Assembly (NCBI GenBank): GCA_903828685.1
Contig: CAIKNB010000090.1
Location: 1 to 7,194, forward strand
DNA: 7,194 bases
Direction of reading: 5' to 3'
Source: Candidatus Uhrbacteria bacterium
GTDB taxonomy: Bacteria; Patescibacteriota; Patescibacteriia; 2-12-FULL-60-25
This document shows, piece after piece, positions 1 to 5,750 of the stretch (position 1 is the first letter of the stretch; each line of letters opens with the position of its first letter). The position numbers and the translations under genes are program-made. The notes beneath the pieces were generated by a model. That model searched no databases. It was not told where the DNA came from and was given only the letters and a program-made list of their open reading frames with translations.

Positions 1-187
1 CTGCAGCGCTAGGGTTAATGAGTATGGATAGTACCCAAAAAGACTTTTGAGCTGCTGTGGCTTTGGGCGTCGCGGCAGCGTGTATCATGCCCCAAATCCA
101 GAACACGGCGTAAAAGATGATGGATATGCTTAGGACGATGTAGGCCAGACTGAACCGTGGGGGTATTGAGCTAAGCGTTGCGAACAT
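1..187 (-). CDS. Small integral membrane protein, 3' end cut by window edge
   Basis: An open frame of 62 codons runs from an ATG at 187-185 to the left edge without a stop, so the C-terminus is outside the window. The reading is hydrophobic: a membrane helix at about residues 13-33 (rich in I, V, F and W), a short polar stretch with A-T-P-K at 39-42, and the start of a second helix at 50-59 (F-W-V-L-S-I-L-I-N-P). This two-helix layout resembles short membrane proteins of the phospholipase D N-terminal (PLDc_N) type, but that is a weak impression and no function is claimed. It starts 32 bases after the cobO stop on the same strand, so co-transcription with the two genes upstream is likely. No Shine-Dalgarno sequence precedes the ATG. 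The unbroken frame and coherent membrane profile support a real gene. Confidence 0.6.
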   Translation of the reverse strand, partial: MFATLSSIPPRFSLAYIVLSISIIFYAVFWIWGMIHAAATPKATAAQKSFWVLSILINPSAA

Positions 188-219
188 ATCAGATGTTGTG
201 CAAGTTTAGCATAAATAGC

Positions 220-750
220 TCAATAATCAAAACCCTTCCGAGCTTTTACGCGACCGTAAAAATAGTGTTTAACCAGCTTCATATCGGTCACCAAATTGGC
301 AATTTTCATGAAGGCTTTTGGCGCATTCCTGCCGGTCAGGATGACTTCGAGATTTTCCGGGCGCCGTTTCAGCAGGGCTAAGACGTCGGATGCCTTGACC
401 ATGCCCAAAGCCGCGCTGGAATTGATTTCGTCTAGCACCAACAGGTCGAATTTTTTTTCGCGTAAAATCTTGCGGGCCAGAGCCAGGCCGCGTTTGCCCT
501 CGGTTCTATCCCCTGCTGTCACGCCCATGCGGAACTTTCCAGTCTTCAAATCCATGCGGTCCAAACCGGTGATGAATAGTTTTATCTGCGGCAAACGCTG
601 GCGGATGATGCTGCGTTCCGAATAATGGCCTTCTCCGCCTTTATCGAAGGCGATCCACGCAACCTTCTTTCTCGCACCTGCGGCGCGCAGAGCCGTGCCT
701 AAAGCCGCCGATGTTTTACCGCGCCCGTTTCCTGTAAAGACTTGAAGCAT
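220..750 (-). CDS. cobO: Cob(I)yrinic acid a,c-diamide adenosyltransferase (CobO/CobA/BtuR family)
   Basis: This cytoplasmic enzyme transfers the 5'-deoxyadenosyl group of ATP to cob(I)alamin or an incomplete corrinoid, giving the coenzyme used by class II ribonucleotide reductase. In its 176 residues one sees the P-loop G-N-G-R-G-K-T-S at 7-14, a Walker B-like L-V-L-D-E-I-N at 104-110, the family motif T-G-R-N-A-P at 139-144, T-D-M at 155-157 and K-H at 161-162. The typical C-terminal signature V-K-A-R-K-G-F-D-Y ends the protein at 168-176. Two things are odd: the P-loop begins six residues from the start, so the N-terminal extension of E. coli BtuR and Salmonella CobA (about 30 residues) is absent; and the Phe-Thr-Trp segment of CobA, known to help displace the lower ligand, appears as L-D-R at 63-65. 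The gene follows the deoxyribosyltransferase-like gene by four bases, which suggests translational coupling; no Shine-Dalgarno is seen. Family assignment is firm; the exact corrinoid substrate is not known. Confidence 0.93.
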   Translation of the reverse strand: MLQVFTGNGRGKTSAALGTALRAAGARKKVAWIAFDKGGEGHYSERSIIRQRLPQIKLFITGLDRMDLKTGKFRMGVTAGDRTEGKRGLALARKILREKKFDLLVLDEINSSAALGMVKASDVLALLKRRPENLEVILTGRNAPKAFMKIANLVTDMKLVKHYFYGRVKARKGFDY

Positions 751-754
751 GGCA

Positions 755-1138
755 TCAGAAGCGGCGCTGCAGATCCAGCATCTCTATGTCCATGGATTGC
801 AGCTCCTCATTGTAAGGCAGGCGTTCGTCCCATTTGTTCAAGGCGTAGATGCGCTTGCCCAGAGATAAGGCCATGCCCATCTGCAGGAAGGTGTTAGGTC
901 CGATATAGCCCTGCATGCCGTCGCGCGGCAAATCATTCACCACGAGTACGGCGTCGCATTGTTTGATTTGGTCGTACATGCCGCGGATGAATTTGTTTTT
1001 GGCCTGGAGATGGTCGGCTATTCTGGCGCCTGACATGTCTAAAGGCAGCAGGACTTTGTGCCCGATGTCTTTGAGCGAGTCGCCGATATCTTTGATGCGG
1101 TCGTACTCCCGCAATGAACCGATGACGCAGGTTGTCAT
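755..1138 (-). CDS. Nucleoside 2-deoxyribosyltransferase-like protein
   Basis: A 127-residue protein with the short Rossmann-like pattern of the nucleoside 2-deoxyribosyltransferase superfamily. An N-terminal strand ends in G-S at 7-8. A strand at 61-69 (C-D-A-V-L-V-V-N-D) carries the Asp typical of this fold. The segment G-Y-I-G-P-N-T-F-L at 77-85 runs into G-M-A-L-S-L-G-K at 88-95, as in the family. Characterised members exchange bases on deoxyribonucleosides through a catalytic glutamate just before the G-x-A helix; here that place holds Gln86 (N-T-F-L-Q-M-G), so transferase activity is doubtful. Many such small proteins are uncharacterised and may bind or hydrolyse nucleotides instead. 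It is the first gene of a likely operon with cobO. A promoter candidate lies so close upstream that the leader would be only a few bases long, and no Shine-Dalgarno is present. Fold assignment is fairly confident; function is not. Confidence 0.72.
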   Translation of the reverse strand: MTTCVIGSLREYDRIKDIGDSLKDIGHKVLLPLDMSGARIADHLQAKNKFIRGMYDQIKQCDAVLVVNDLPRDGMQGYIGPNTFLQMGMALSLGKRIYALNKWDERLPYNEELQSMDIEMLDLQRRF

Positions 1139-1150
1139 AAATATGGTGGA

Positions 1151-1179
1151 ATTTTAGCGCGTGGACGCGTACGGCGCAA
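1151..1179 (-). promoter_or_regulatory. Promoter candidate for the deoxyribosyltransferase-like/cobO operon
   Basis: On the minus strand TTGCGC (1179-1174) and TAAAAT (1156-1151) are separated by exactly 17 bases, matching the sigma-70 -35 and -10 consensus at 4/6 and 5/6 positions. Transcription would begin near 1144, giving a leader of about 3-6 bases before the ATG at 1138, i.e. a nearly leaderless mRNA. The ten bases GCGCTAAAAT recur upstream of the exonuclease gene. Confidence 0.5.
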
Positions 1180-1203
1180 CTTAACGCCTACTCGTCTGGA
1201 ATC

Positions 1204-1232
1204 TTGACAAATTTTGATATTTAAGCTATAAA
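1204..1232 (+). promoter_or_regulatory. Sigma-70-type promoter for the 114-residue membrane protein
   Basis: A perfect -35 hexamer TTGACA (1204-1209) is followed after 17 bases by TATAAA (1227-1232), 5/6 to consensus, in an AT-rich stretch. Transcription would start near 1239, leaving a leader of about 39 bases that holds the AAGGAGG ribosome-binding site (1263-1269). It is divergent from the promoter candidate at 1151-1179. Confidence 0.72.
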
Positions 1233-1277
1233 TTATCGTTCTTTGACGTTTGAATAAACCCCAAGGAGGAAGGAACC

Positions 1278-1622
1278 ATGAGTGGAATCAAGAAGTTTCT
1301 GAATCAGCATCCTGTGGAGATCATCCTTGTTACGATCGGCTCTGTACTCGGAGGCGCGACAGGCTATACTTCCCGACATTCCCTGCGTGCGGCAATCGTG
1401 CCCGGGGTCATTACTCTTGGCGCCCTAAGTTTCGTCGTCTTTGTGACTTACGTCATGGCGACCATGGTCGAAGTCGTGGCCATGCAGGTCGACAGTTCAC
1501 GCCACCCACTGGAGAGGCAAATCGAGCAGATGGGCTTCCTCTCTTGGAAGCTTACGCTAGGTTTGGGTGGGCTGTTTGCCGGAGCCGCCATCTTGAGCGG
1601 CATGCTCGCACATTTTCTCTGA
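1278..1622 (+). CDS. Hypothetical three-helix membrane protein
   Basis: A 114-residue protein of unknown family, probably in the cytoplasmic membrane. Hydrophobic segments lie at about residues 13-31, 38-62 and 89-112; the first two are joined by a short basic turn (T-S-R-H-S-L-R) and the last two by an amphipathic loop (about 69-87: V-D-S-S-R-H-P-L-E-R-Q). The start is well fixed: AAGGAGG at 1263-1269 sits eight bases before the ATG, and a strong promoter lies at 1204-1232. The gene ends at a hairpin terminator and so forms its own single-gene unit, convergent with nrdJ. The strong promoter and ribosome-binding site suggest good expression. Nothing in the sequence indicates a specific role, and no catalytic motif is visible. 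An overlapping longer frame from 1250 lacks such a start site and reads as a non-protein-like shadow. Confidence 0.8.
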   Translation: MSGIKKFLNQHPVEIILVTIGSVLGGATGYTSRHSLRAAIVPGVITLGALSFVVFVTYVMATMVEVVAMQVDSSRHPLERQIEQMGFLSWKLTLGLGGLFAGAAILSGMLAHFL

Positions 1623-1625
1623 TAC

Positions 1626-1667
1626 AAAACCGCCGGGTCGAAGATCCTCTTCGCCCGGCGGTATTTT
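1626..1667. terminator. Bidirectional intrinsic terminator between the membrane protein gene and nrdJ
   Basis: ACCGCCGGG (1629-1637) pairs with CCCGGCGGT (1654-1662), and after a bulged T the stem continues with CGAAG/CTTCG (1639-1643 and 1649-1653) around a five-base loop. AAAA precedes the stem and TATTTT follows it, so each strand has a T-rich tail. It lies four bases after the stop at 1622 and 13 bases from the nrdJ stop, serving both convergent genes. Confidence 0.88.
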
Positions 1668-1679
1668 GTTATTCGATTT

Positions 1680-4600
1680 TTACGAGCAACCGCTGGTGGA
1701 GCCGCAGTTCAGGCATTTGTAGCACGCGGCGTTGCGCACCATGATGGAGCCGCAATTTTCGCACGCCGGAGCATCTGACTGGTTGTCGATGACCGAGGTC
1801 AATAGCGAGGCGCCGGATTGCGGTTCGTTGTCCGACGGACGGTCCAGCAGGCTGGGCTGATGTTCCGCGACTTCGAATTTTTTGGCGGCGAGTTCGGCGA
1901 TCTTGGCGTCCTCTGCTTCAATGGCCGAGTTGGCGGTGATATCCATGATCACGCCCAATGCGGCACAATCATCAGCATCCAAAAACTTTACGGCCAGCCA
2001 GCGGAAGATGTAGTCCACGACTGATTTGGCCACGCGGATGTTGGGGTTTTGGGTGAAGCCGGAAGGCTCAAAGCGCACGTGCGCGAACTTGCTGACCAGC
2101 GTCTTGAGCGGCACGCCATATTGCAAGCCGATCGAGACCGACGTGGCAAAAGCGTCCAACATGCCGCGCAGCGTGCTGCCTTCTTTGGACAGCGTGATGA
2201 AGATTTCGCCGGGCGTGCCTTCGTCGTACAGACCCACGGTGATGAAACCGGAGTGCGAACCGATCTTGAATTTGTGCGTGATGGACTTGCGCTCGTCCGG
2301 CAGACGGCGGCGGCGCGCATACGGCAGTTCGTGCGGCGCGACTACGGGGAGCGGCGCGGGTTTGGCTTCTTCCTTGTCTTTGACTTCCTGTTTGGTCACG
2401 GTGAGCGGCTGGGAGCGCTTGCAGCCGTCGCGGTAGATGGCTACGGCTTTGAGTCCCAGCTTCCAAGCCTCGGTGTAGGCGTTTACGATGTCGTCCACGC
2501 CGGCTTCGTTGGGCAGGTTCACGGTCTTGGAGATGGCGCCGGAGATGAACGGCTGCACCGCAGCCATCATGCGCAAGTGGCCGCGGTAATGGATGGAGCG
2601 CGTGCCTTTGGCTGGTTTGAACGCGCAATCGAAGACCGGCAGATGTTCAGGTCGGAGATGCGGCGCGCCCTCGATGGTGTCGTGCTCGTCGATGTAAGCC
2701 AGGATGTCGCGGATCTGCGTTTCGCCGTAGCCCAGCTTGTGCAGCGCTTCGGGCACGATGCGGTTGACGATCTTGATCATGCCGCCGCCCACCAGCCATT
2801 TGTAGGAAACCAGCGAGATGGCCGGTTCCACGCCCGTGGTGTCGCAGTCCATGAGGAATGAGATGGTGCCAGTCGGCGCCAGCACTGAAATCTGCGCATT
2901 GCGGAAGCCGTATTCGGTACCGTGTGCCAGAGCTTCGTCCCAGGCCGAGCGCGAACGTTCAGCCAGAGTCGGAGGCACGGAAGCATAGTTCTGCGTGTAG
3001 GCTGCGTCGCGGTGCATGCTCATGACGTGCAGCATGGGTTCTTTGTTGGAGGCATATCCGGCAAAAGGTCCGACCCTCTCCGCGATGCGCGCCGATTGAT
3101 CGTAGCCTGCGCCTGACATGACCGAGGTGATGGCTGCGGCCACGTTTCTCCCCTCTTCCGAATCATAGGGTAAGCCCATGGCCATGAGCAGCGCGCCTAA
3201 GTTGGCGTAACCCAGGCCCAGGGCGCGGTAATCAAATGAGTTCTGTTCGATGGCCGGCGTGGGATAGCTGGAAAAACCAACGACGATCTCTTGCGCCGTG
3301 GCGATGATGCGGCAGATGTACTCGAAAGCCGCCACGTCAAAGCGCCCAGCAGCGTCGCGGCACTGCATCAGGTTGACCGAGGCCAGGTTGCAGGCCGAGT
3401 CATTCAGGAACATGTATTCGGAACAGGGGTTGGAAGCGTAGATGCGATCCGTGTTGGGGCAGGTGTGCCAGCGGTTGATGATGGTGTCGTACTGCATGCC
3501 CGGGTCGCCGCATTCCCACGTGGCTTGCGAGATATCGCGCAGCAGCTCTTTGGCTTTGAATTTTTCGCACGGTTCGCCGTTTAGTACGAACTTGGTCCAA
3601 AAATCGCCGTCCGCCTCGGCCGCGCGCATGAAGTCGTCGGTCACGCGTACCGAGTTGTTGGCGTTCTGGAAGAACACGCTGGAATAGGCGTCGCCGTTGA
3701 TGCCGCCGTCATAGCCTGCGTCGATTAGGGCATGCGCTTTCTTCTCTTCCTTTGTTTTGCACCAGACGAACTCGTGGATGTCTGGGTGTCCGATGTCCAA
3801 TATCACCATCTTGGCTGCGCGCCGCGTCTTGCCGCCGCTCTTGATCACGCCGGCGAAAGCGTCGAAGCCGCGCATGAACGAGACCGGGCCCGAGGATTTG
3901 CCGGATGAATTGCCCAGATTTTCCTTGGATGAACGCAGGCTTGAGAGGTTGGAACCCGCGCCCGAGCCGAACTTGAAGAGCATGCCTTCGGTCACAGCCA
4001 AATTCAAAATCGAGCGCATGTCGTCCGAGACCGAGTTGATGAAGCAAGCCGAACACTGCGGATGCGAATTGACGCCCACGTTGAACCACACCGGGCTATT
4101 GAAGGCCGCGCGCTGGTTGACCAGGATGGAGGTTAGCTCGGCCTCAAAGATGTCCGCGTCTTGCGCAGTCTGGAAATAGCCGCCCAAGCGGCCCCATTGC
4201 GTGATGGTCTTGGCCAAGCGATCCACCACCTGGCGCATGGAGGTTTCGCGTCCTGGCGTGCCCAGCTGTCCGCGGAAATATTTTGACACGATGATGTTGG
4301 TCGCGGTCTGGCTGTAGCTCTTGGGCATGTCCACGCCTCGCTGCTCGAAGATGACCTTGCCTTTCTCGTTGGTGATTGAGGCGTCGCGGCTTTCCCATGT
4401 AATTTCGTCGTACGGATGGATGCCGGGTTGGGTGTAAAAACGTTCGAGCGTCAGGCCTTGACCGTAGACCGGCTGGTCCGATCTGCTCTTTTTGTCAGCT
4501 CGATATGAAAGATAGCGCCGCGCCGCATGCTGCAGGTTGTGGTCCAAAAAAGTCATGCTTATGATCTCGCGCAGCTCCTCGGTCGACGGTACGCCCGAGC

Positions 4601-4814
4601 CGCCAGCGTTCCGCTCCAGGCGAGCCACCACGTTGTCCGTGATGCGTTTGAGCAGCTTGGCGTTGGTGATGCCGACGGTTTCGCAGGCCGCGCGGATGGA
4701 GCGCCCCAATTTTGCCGCATCAAAATCAGCGATGCGTCCGTCGCGCTTGCGGATGGATTTGAGCGCACTCAAACCGCCATTTTGGGTTGTGATAAAAACC
4801 GCCGACTCGTTCAT
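1680..4814 (-). CDS. nrdJ: Adenosylcobalamin-dependent (class II) ribonucleoside-diphosphate reductase
   Basis: This 1044-residue cytoplasmic enzyme reduces ribonucleotides to deoxyribonucleotides with a thiyl radical generated from adenosylcobalamin. Order of domains: an N-terminal ATP-cone (about 18-106, starting I-R-K-R-D-G), which usually senses ATP/dATP; the catalytic barrel (about 150-800); a linker rich in K, E and P (805-830); a TSCPD domain (about 845-945, with R-R-R-L-P-D-E-R just before it); and a C-terminal cysteine cluster with C1018, C1021, C1031, C1034, C1037 and C1043. In the barrel, N-P-C-S-E at 462-466 supplies Asn462, the radical Cys464 and Glu466; Cys475 in A-C-N-L-A-S-V-N-L and a cysteine in H-P-Q-C-S-A-C-F (254 or 257, 257 preferred) form the reducing pair. 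A-P-T-G-T-I-S-F at 646-653 is the phosphate-binding signature. The terminal cysteines probably bind zinc and/or relay reducing equivalents. No intein or frameshift is seen. The ATG at 4814 has no Shine-Dalgarno. Two NrdR-box-like sites upstream point to NrdR repression. Its cofactor can be supplied by cobO nearby. Confidence 0.97.
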   Translation of the reverse strand: MNESAVFITTQNGGLSALKSIRKRDGRIADFDAAKLGRSIRAACETVGITNAKLLKRITDNVVARLERNAGGSGVPSTEELREIISMTFLDHNLQHAARRYLSYRADKKSRSDQPVYGQGLTLERFYTQPGIHPYDEITWESRDASITNEKGKVIFEQRGVDMPKSYSQTATNIIVSKYFRGQLGTPGRETSMRQVVDRLAKTITQWGRLGGYFQTAQDADIFEAELTSILVNQRAAFNSPVWFNVGVNSHPQCSACFINSVSDDMRSILNLAVTEGMLFKFGSGAGSNLSSLRSSKENLGNSSGKSSGPVSFMRGFDAFAGVIKSGGKTRRAAKMVILDIGHPDIHEFVWCKTKEEKKAHALIDAGYDGGINGDAYSSVFFQNANNSVRVTDDFMRAAEADGDFWTKFVLNGEPCEKFKAKELLRDISQATWECGDPGMQYDTIINRWHTCPNTDRIYASNPCSEYMFLNDSACNLASVNLMQCRDAAGRFDVAAFEYICRIIATAQEIVVGFSSYPTPAIEQNSFDYRALGLGYANLGALLMAMGLPYDSEEGRNVAAAITSVMSGAGYDQSARIAERVGPFAGYASNKEPMLHVMSMHRDAAYTQNYASVPPTLAERSRSAWDEALAHGTEYGFRNAQISVLAPTGTISFLMDCDTTGVEPAISLVSYKWLVGGGMIKIVNRIVPEALHKLGYGETQIRDILAYIDEHDTIEGAPHLRPEHLPVFDCAFKPAKGTRSIHYRGHLRMMAAVQPFISGAISKTVNLPNEAGVDDIVNAYTEAWKLGLKAVAIYRDGCKRSQPLTVTKQEVKDKEEAKPAPLPVVAPHELPYARRRRLPDERKSITHKFKIGSHSGFITVGLYDEGTPGEIFITLSKEGSTLRGMLDAFATSVSIGLQYGVPLKTLVSKFAHVRFEPSGFTQNPNIRVAKSVVDYIFRWLAVKFLDADDCAALGVIMDITANSAIEAEDAKIAELAAKKFEVAEHQPSLLDRPSDNEPQSGASLLTSVIDNQSDAPACENCGSIMVRNAACYKCLNCGSTSGCS

Positions 4815-4877
4815 AGTCTTTGGGGATTAGGAATATTTAATTGTATTTTATTCGGCGGGTGTCGCGGCCCGAAGGTG

Positions 4878-4899
4878 TTCCCGACTGGGGAGTCGGGAA
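4878..4899 (-). other. Stem-loop in the nrdJ leader
   Basis: TTCCCGACT (4878-4886) and AGTCGGGAA (4891-4899) form a perfect 9-bp stem around a four-base loop. It falls inside the predicted leader of nrdJ mRNA, which would be about 147 bases long if transcription starts near 4961. A weaker inverted pair, TTCGG (4851-4855) and CCGAA (4869-4873), lies between it and the ATG. No T-run follows on either strand, so it is not a terminator. It could stabilise the mRNA or act in control of translation; neither is shown. Confidence 0.45.
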
Positions 4900-4941
4900 A
4901 GTGCGTGCACCGTTCGTAGATTGGCCCCGATAAACCGTCGA

Positions 4942-4989
4942 CCACTACATCTTGTGGTGGCTCGAAGATTATACCACAAGATGTAGTGG
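4942..4989 (-). promoter_or_regulatory. Pair of NrdR-box-like operator sites upstream of nrdJ
   Basis: CCACTACATCTTGTGG (4942-4957) and CCACAAGATGTAGTGG (4974-4989) are exact inverted copies; with the adjacent base the perfect inverted repeat is 17 bp. Each 16-mer is itself an imperfect dyad (CCAC...GTGG) and fits the known NrdR box pattern, roughly aCaCwAtATaTwGtGt. Their starts are 32 bases apart, about three helical turns, which agrees with the known tandem arrangement of NrdR sites upstream of ribonucleotide reductase genes. On the nrdJ strand the first box fills the -35/-10 spacer and the second lies just after the expected transcription start, an arrangement suited to repression. The repressor gene itself is not in this window. 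Confidence 0.82.
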
Positions 4990-4996
4990 CTGAAGG
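4968..4996 (-). promoter_or_regulatory. nrdJ promoter
   Basis: A perfect TATAAT lies at 4973-4968 on the minus strand. Seventeen bases upstream is CCTTCA (4996-4991), a poor -35. The spacer consists almost entirely of the first NrdR-box-like site. Transcription would begin near 4961, just before the second box. A weak -35 combined with operator overlap suggests a tightly repressible promoter. No terminator is evident between the exonuclease gene and this promoter, so some read-through into nrdJ is possible. Confidence 0.65.
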
Positions 4997-5040
4997 TCTC
5001 GTCAAGGGTCAGAGTCCAAAGGTCAAGCCGAGCGTCAGAC

Positions 5041-5625
5041 TTACAGTCCCAACGACAGGTTCAGGGGCGCGCTGGGCTGGTCGGAAACCGGCTGGATAGG
5101 CATGGGAACCGGTTGTTTTTGGCCCAATCGGTCGAAATAATACACGGTTTGGCTGGTCAGCGCCTGTTCGTACACATCGCGGGTGACTCGGACATCCTGC
5201 AAGCAATAGTCGCGCAGCTTGTCGATCTCTCCCTTCTTCCAGAACTCGATGGCTTGCAAACCAGAGCCGCTTTTCCCCACCCCCAAGGTTGCGGTAGCCA
5301 CGGAGTCAAGTTTGACCCGGAAGCCGATACGCTTCTCGATTTCCACCAGCAGGTCCACTGTCGGGATGCGCATGAGGTCGCCGGTATAATAGGACTGCAT
5401 GCATGGATAGTCGAAGCCGAACAAGTTGTAGCCGATGACGCGGCTGGCGCGTTCGAGGCGCGGCCAGAGTTTGGGCAAGTCAGCTTCGAGGAAGGATTCA
5501 AAAGTATCGGTCTCGTAAAAATAACAACCAACGAGCGAGATCTGCAGCAGCGCGGCGTTGTATGTGCCGATGTCCTGAAAGGAGTTTTGCGTCTCGATGT
5601 CGAGTACGACTTCGTGTCTGGCCAT
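5041..5625 (-). CDS. RNase H-fold 3'-5' exonuclease-like protein (DEDDy type)
   Basis: A 194-residue protein with the motifs of DEDD-family exonucleases, which cleave nucleotides from 3' ends with two metal ions. The Exo I motif is D-I-E at 9-11; the Exo II-like motif is G-Y-N-L-F-G-F-D at 65-72, with Asn67 and Asp72; the Exo III motif is Y-C-L-Q-D-V-R-V-T at 140-148, with Tyr140 and Asp144 in the Y-x3-D spacing of the DEDDy subgroup. The nuclease fold ends at about 170, and the remaining residues form a proline-rich tail without recognisable domain. The length suits the single-domain predicted exonucleases annotated as ribonuclease H-like or YprB-like. DNA or RNA preference cannot be told. 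The ATG lacks a Shine-Dalgarno; GCGCTAAAAT 16 bases upstream offers a -10 element. It lies upstream of nrdJ in the same direction, with 226 bases between the two genes. Confidence 0.82.
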   Translation of the reverse strand: MARHEVVLDIETQNSFQDIGTYNAALLQISLVGCYFYETDTFESFLEADLPKLWPRLERASRVIGYNLFGFDYPCMQSYYTGDLMRIPTVDLLVEIEKRIGFRVKLDSVATATLGVGKSGSGLQAIEFWKKGEIDKLRDYCLQDVRVTRDVYEQALTSQTVYYFDRLGQKQPVPMPIQPVSDQPSAPLNLSLGL

Positions 5626-5640
5626 GGTTGTGACGGGAGT

Positions 5641-5646
5641 ATTTTA
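5641..5646 (-). promoter_or_regulatory. Possible -10 element of the exonuclease gene
   Basis: TAAAAT on the minus strand lies in GCGCTAAAAT (5650-5641), identical to the ten bases at the operon promoter near 1151. No good -35 is found at the standard distance. If used, the leader would be about 8-10 bases long and without a Shine-Dalgarno. Confidence 0.3.
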
Positions 5647-5708
5647 GCGCAGCGACATTATCACGCGGTATGGAATTAGGCGAGAGTCGGCCAGCTTGCT
5701 TTAATCGC

Positions 5709-5730
5709 GGGTTTTCCTTAAGGTAAACCC
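5709..5730 (+). promoter_or_regulatory. 22-bp near-palindrome before the 182-residue protein gene, possible operator
   Basis: GGGTTT (5709-5714) and AAACCC (5725-5730) flank the perfect palindrome CCTTAAGG (5716-5723); only the T/T pair at 5715 and 5724 breaks the symmetry. It lies 20 bases before the ATG at 5751 and overlaps a weak promoter candidate, TTGCTT (5696-5701) and TAAGGT (5719-5724) with 17 bases between. An operator or a leader stem-loop are both possible. Confidence 0.4.
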
Positions 5731-5750
5731 AGGTACCGGAGAGGTGAAAA

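Noticed and set aside
2049..2861. 270-codon plus-strand open frame inside nrdJ
   Set aside because: It lies antisense to well-conserved nrdJ sequence and its composition (many D, V, G, R and H without domain pattern) is that of a codon-mirror frame. No ribosome-binding site or promoter was seen.
1680..4814. Intein or other insertion in nrdJ
   Set aside because: Reductases of this family often carry inteins, but the sequence runs through all catalytic blocks in expected order and spacing without splice motifs.
4942..4989. The 17-bp inverted repeat as an intrinsic terminator or insertion-sequence end
   Set aside because: No T-run follows on either strand, there is no transposase or target duplication, and the sequence, 32-base spacing and position around the nrdJ -10 fit NrdR sites much better.
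4811..5005. 64-codon minus-strand frame just upstream of nrdJ
   Set aside because: It spans the operator, promoter and leader, has no ribosome-binding site and gives no recognisable protein.
4880..5040. Possible cobalamin riboswitch before nrdJ (the leader piece AGTCGGGAACACC faintly resembles a B12 box)
   Set aside because: The match needs an inserted base and misses several conserved positions, the piece lies in a simple perfect hairpin, and only about 80 leader bases precede it, too few for the known fold. B12 riboswitches also usually control B12-independent alternatives or uptake genes. A covariance-model search would decide.
5009..5043. Frameshifted extension of the exonuclease tail (a second frame reads S-L-T-L-G-L-T-F-G-L after it)
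   Set aside because: The tail beyond the nuclease fold is low in information, and the resemblance of the two Leu/Gly endings is short and may be chance. There is no loss of a conserved domain that would demand a frameshift.
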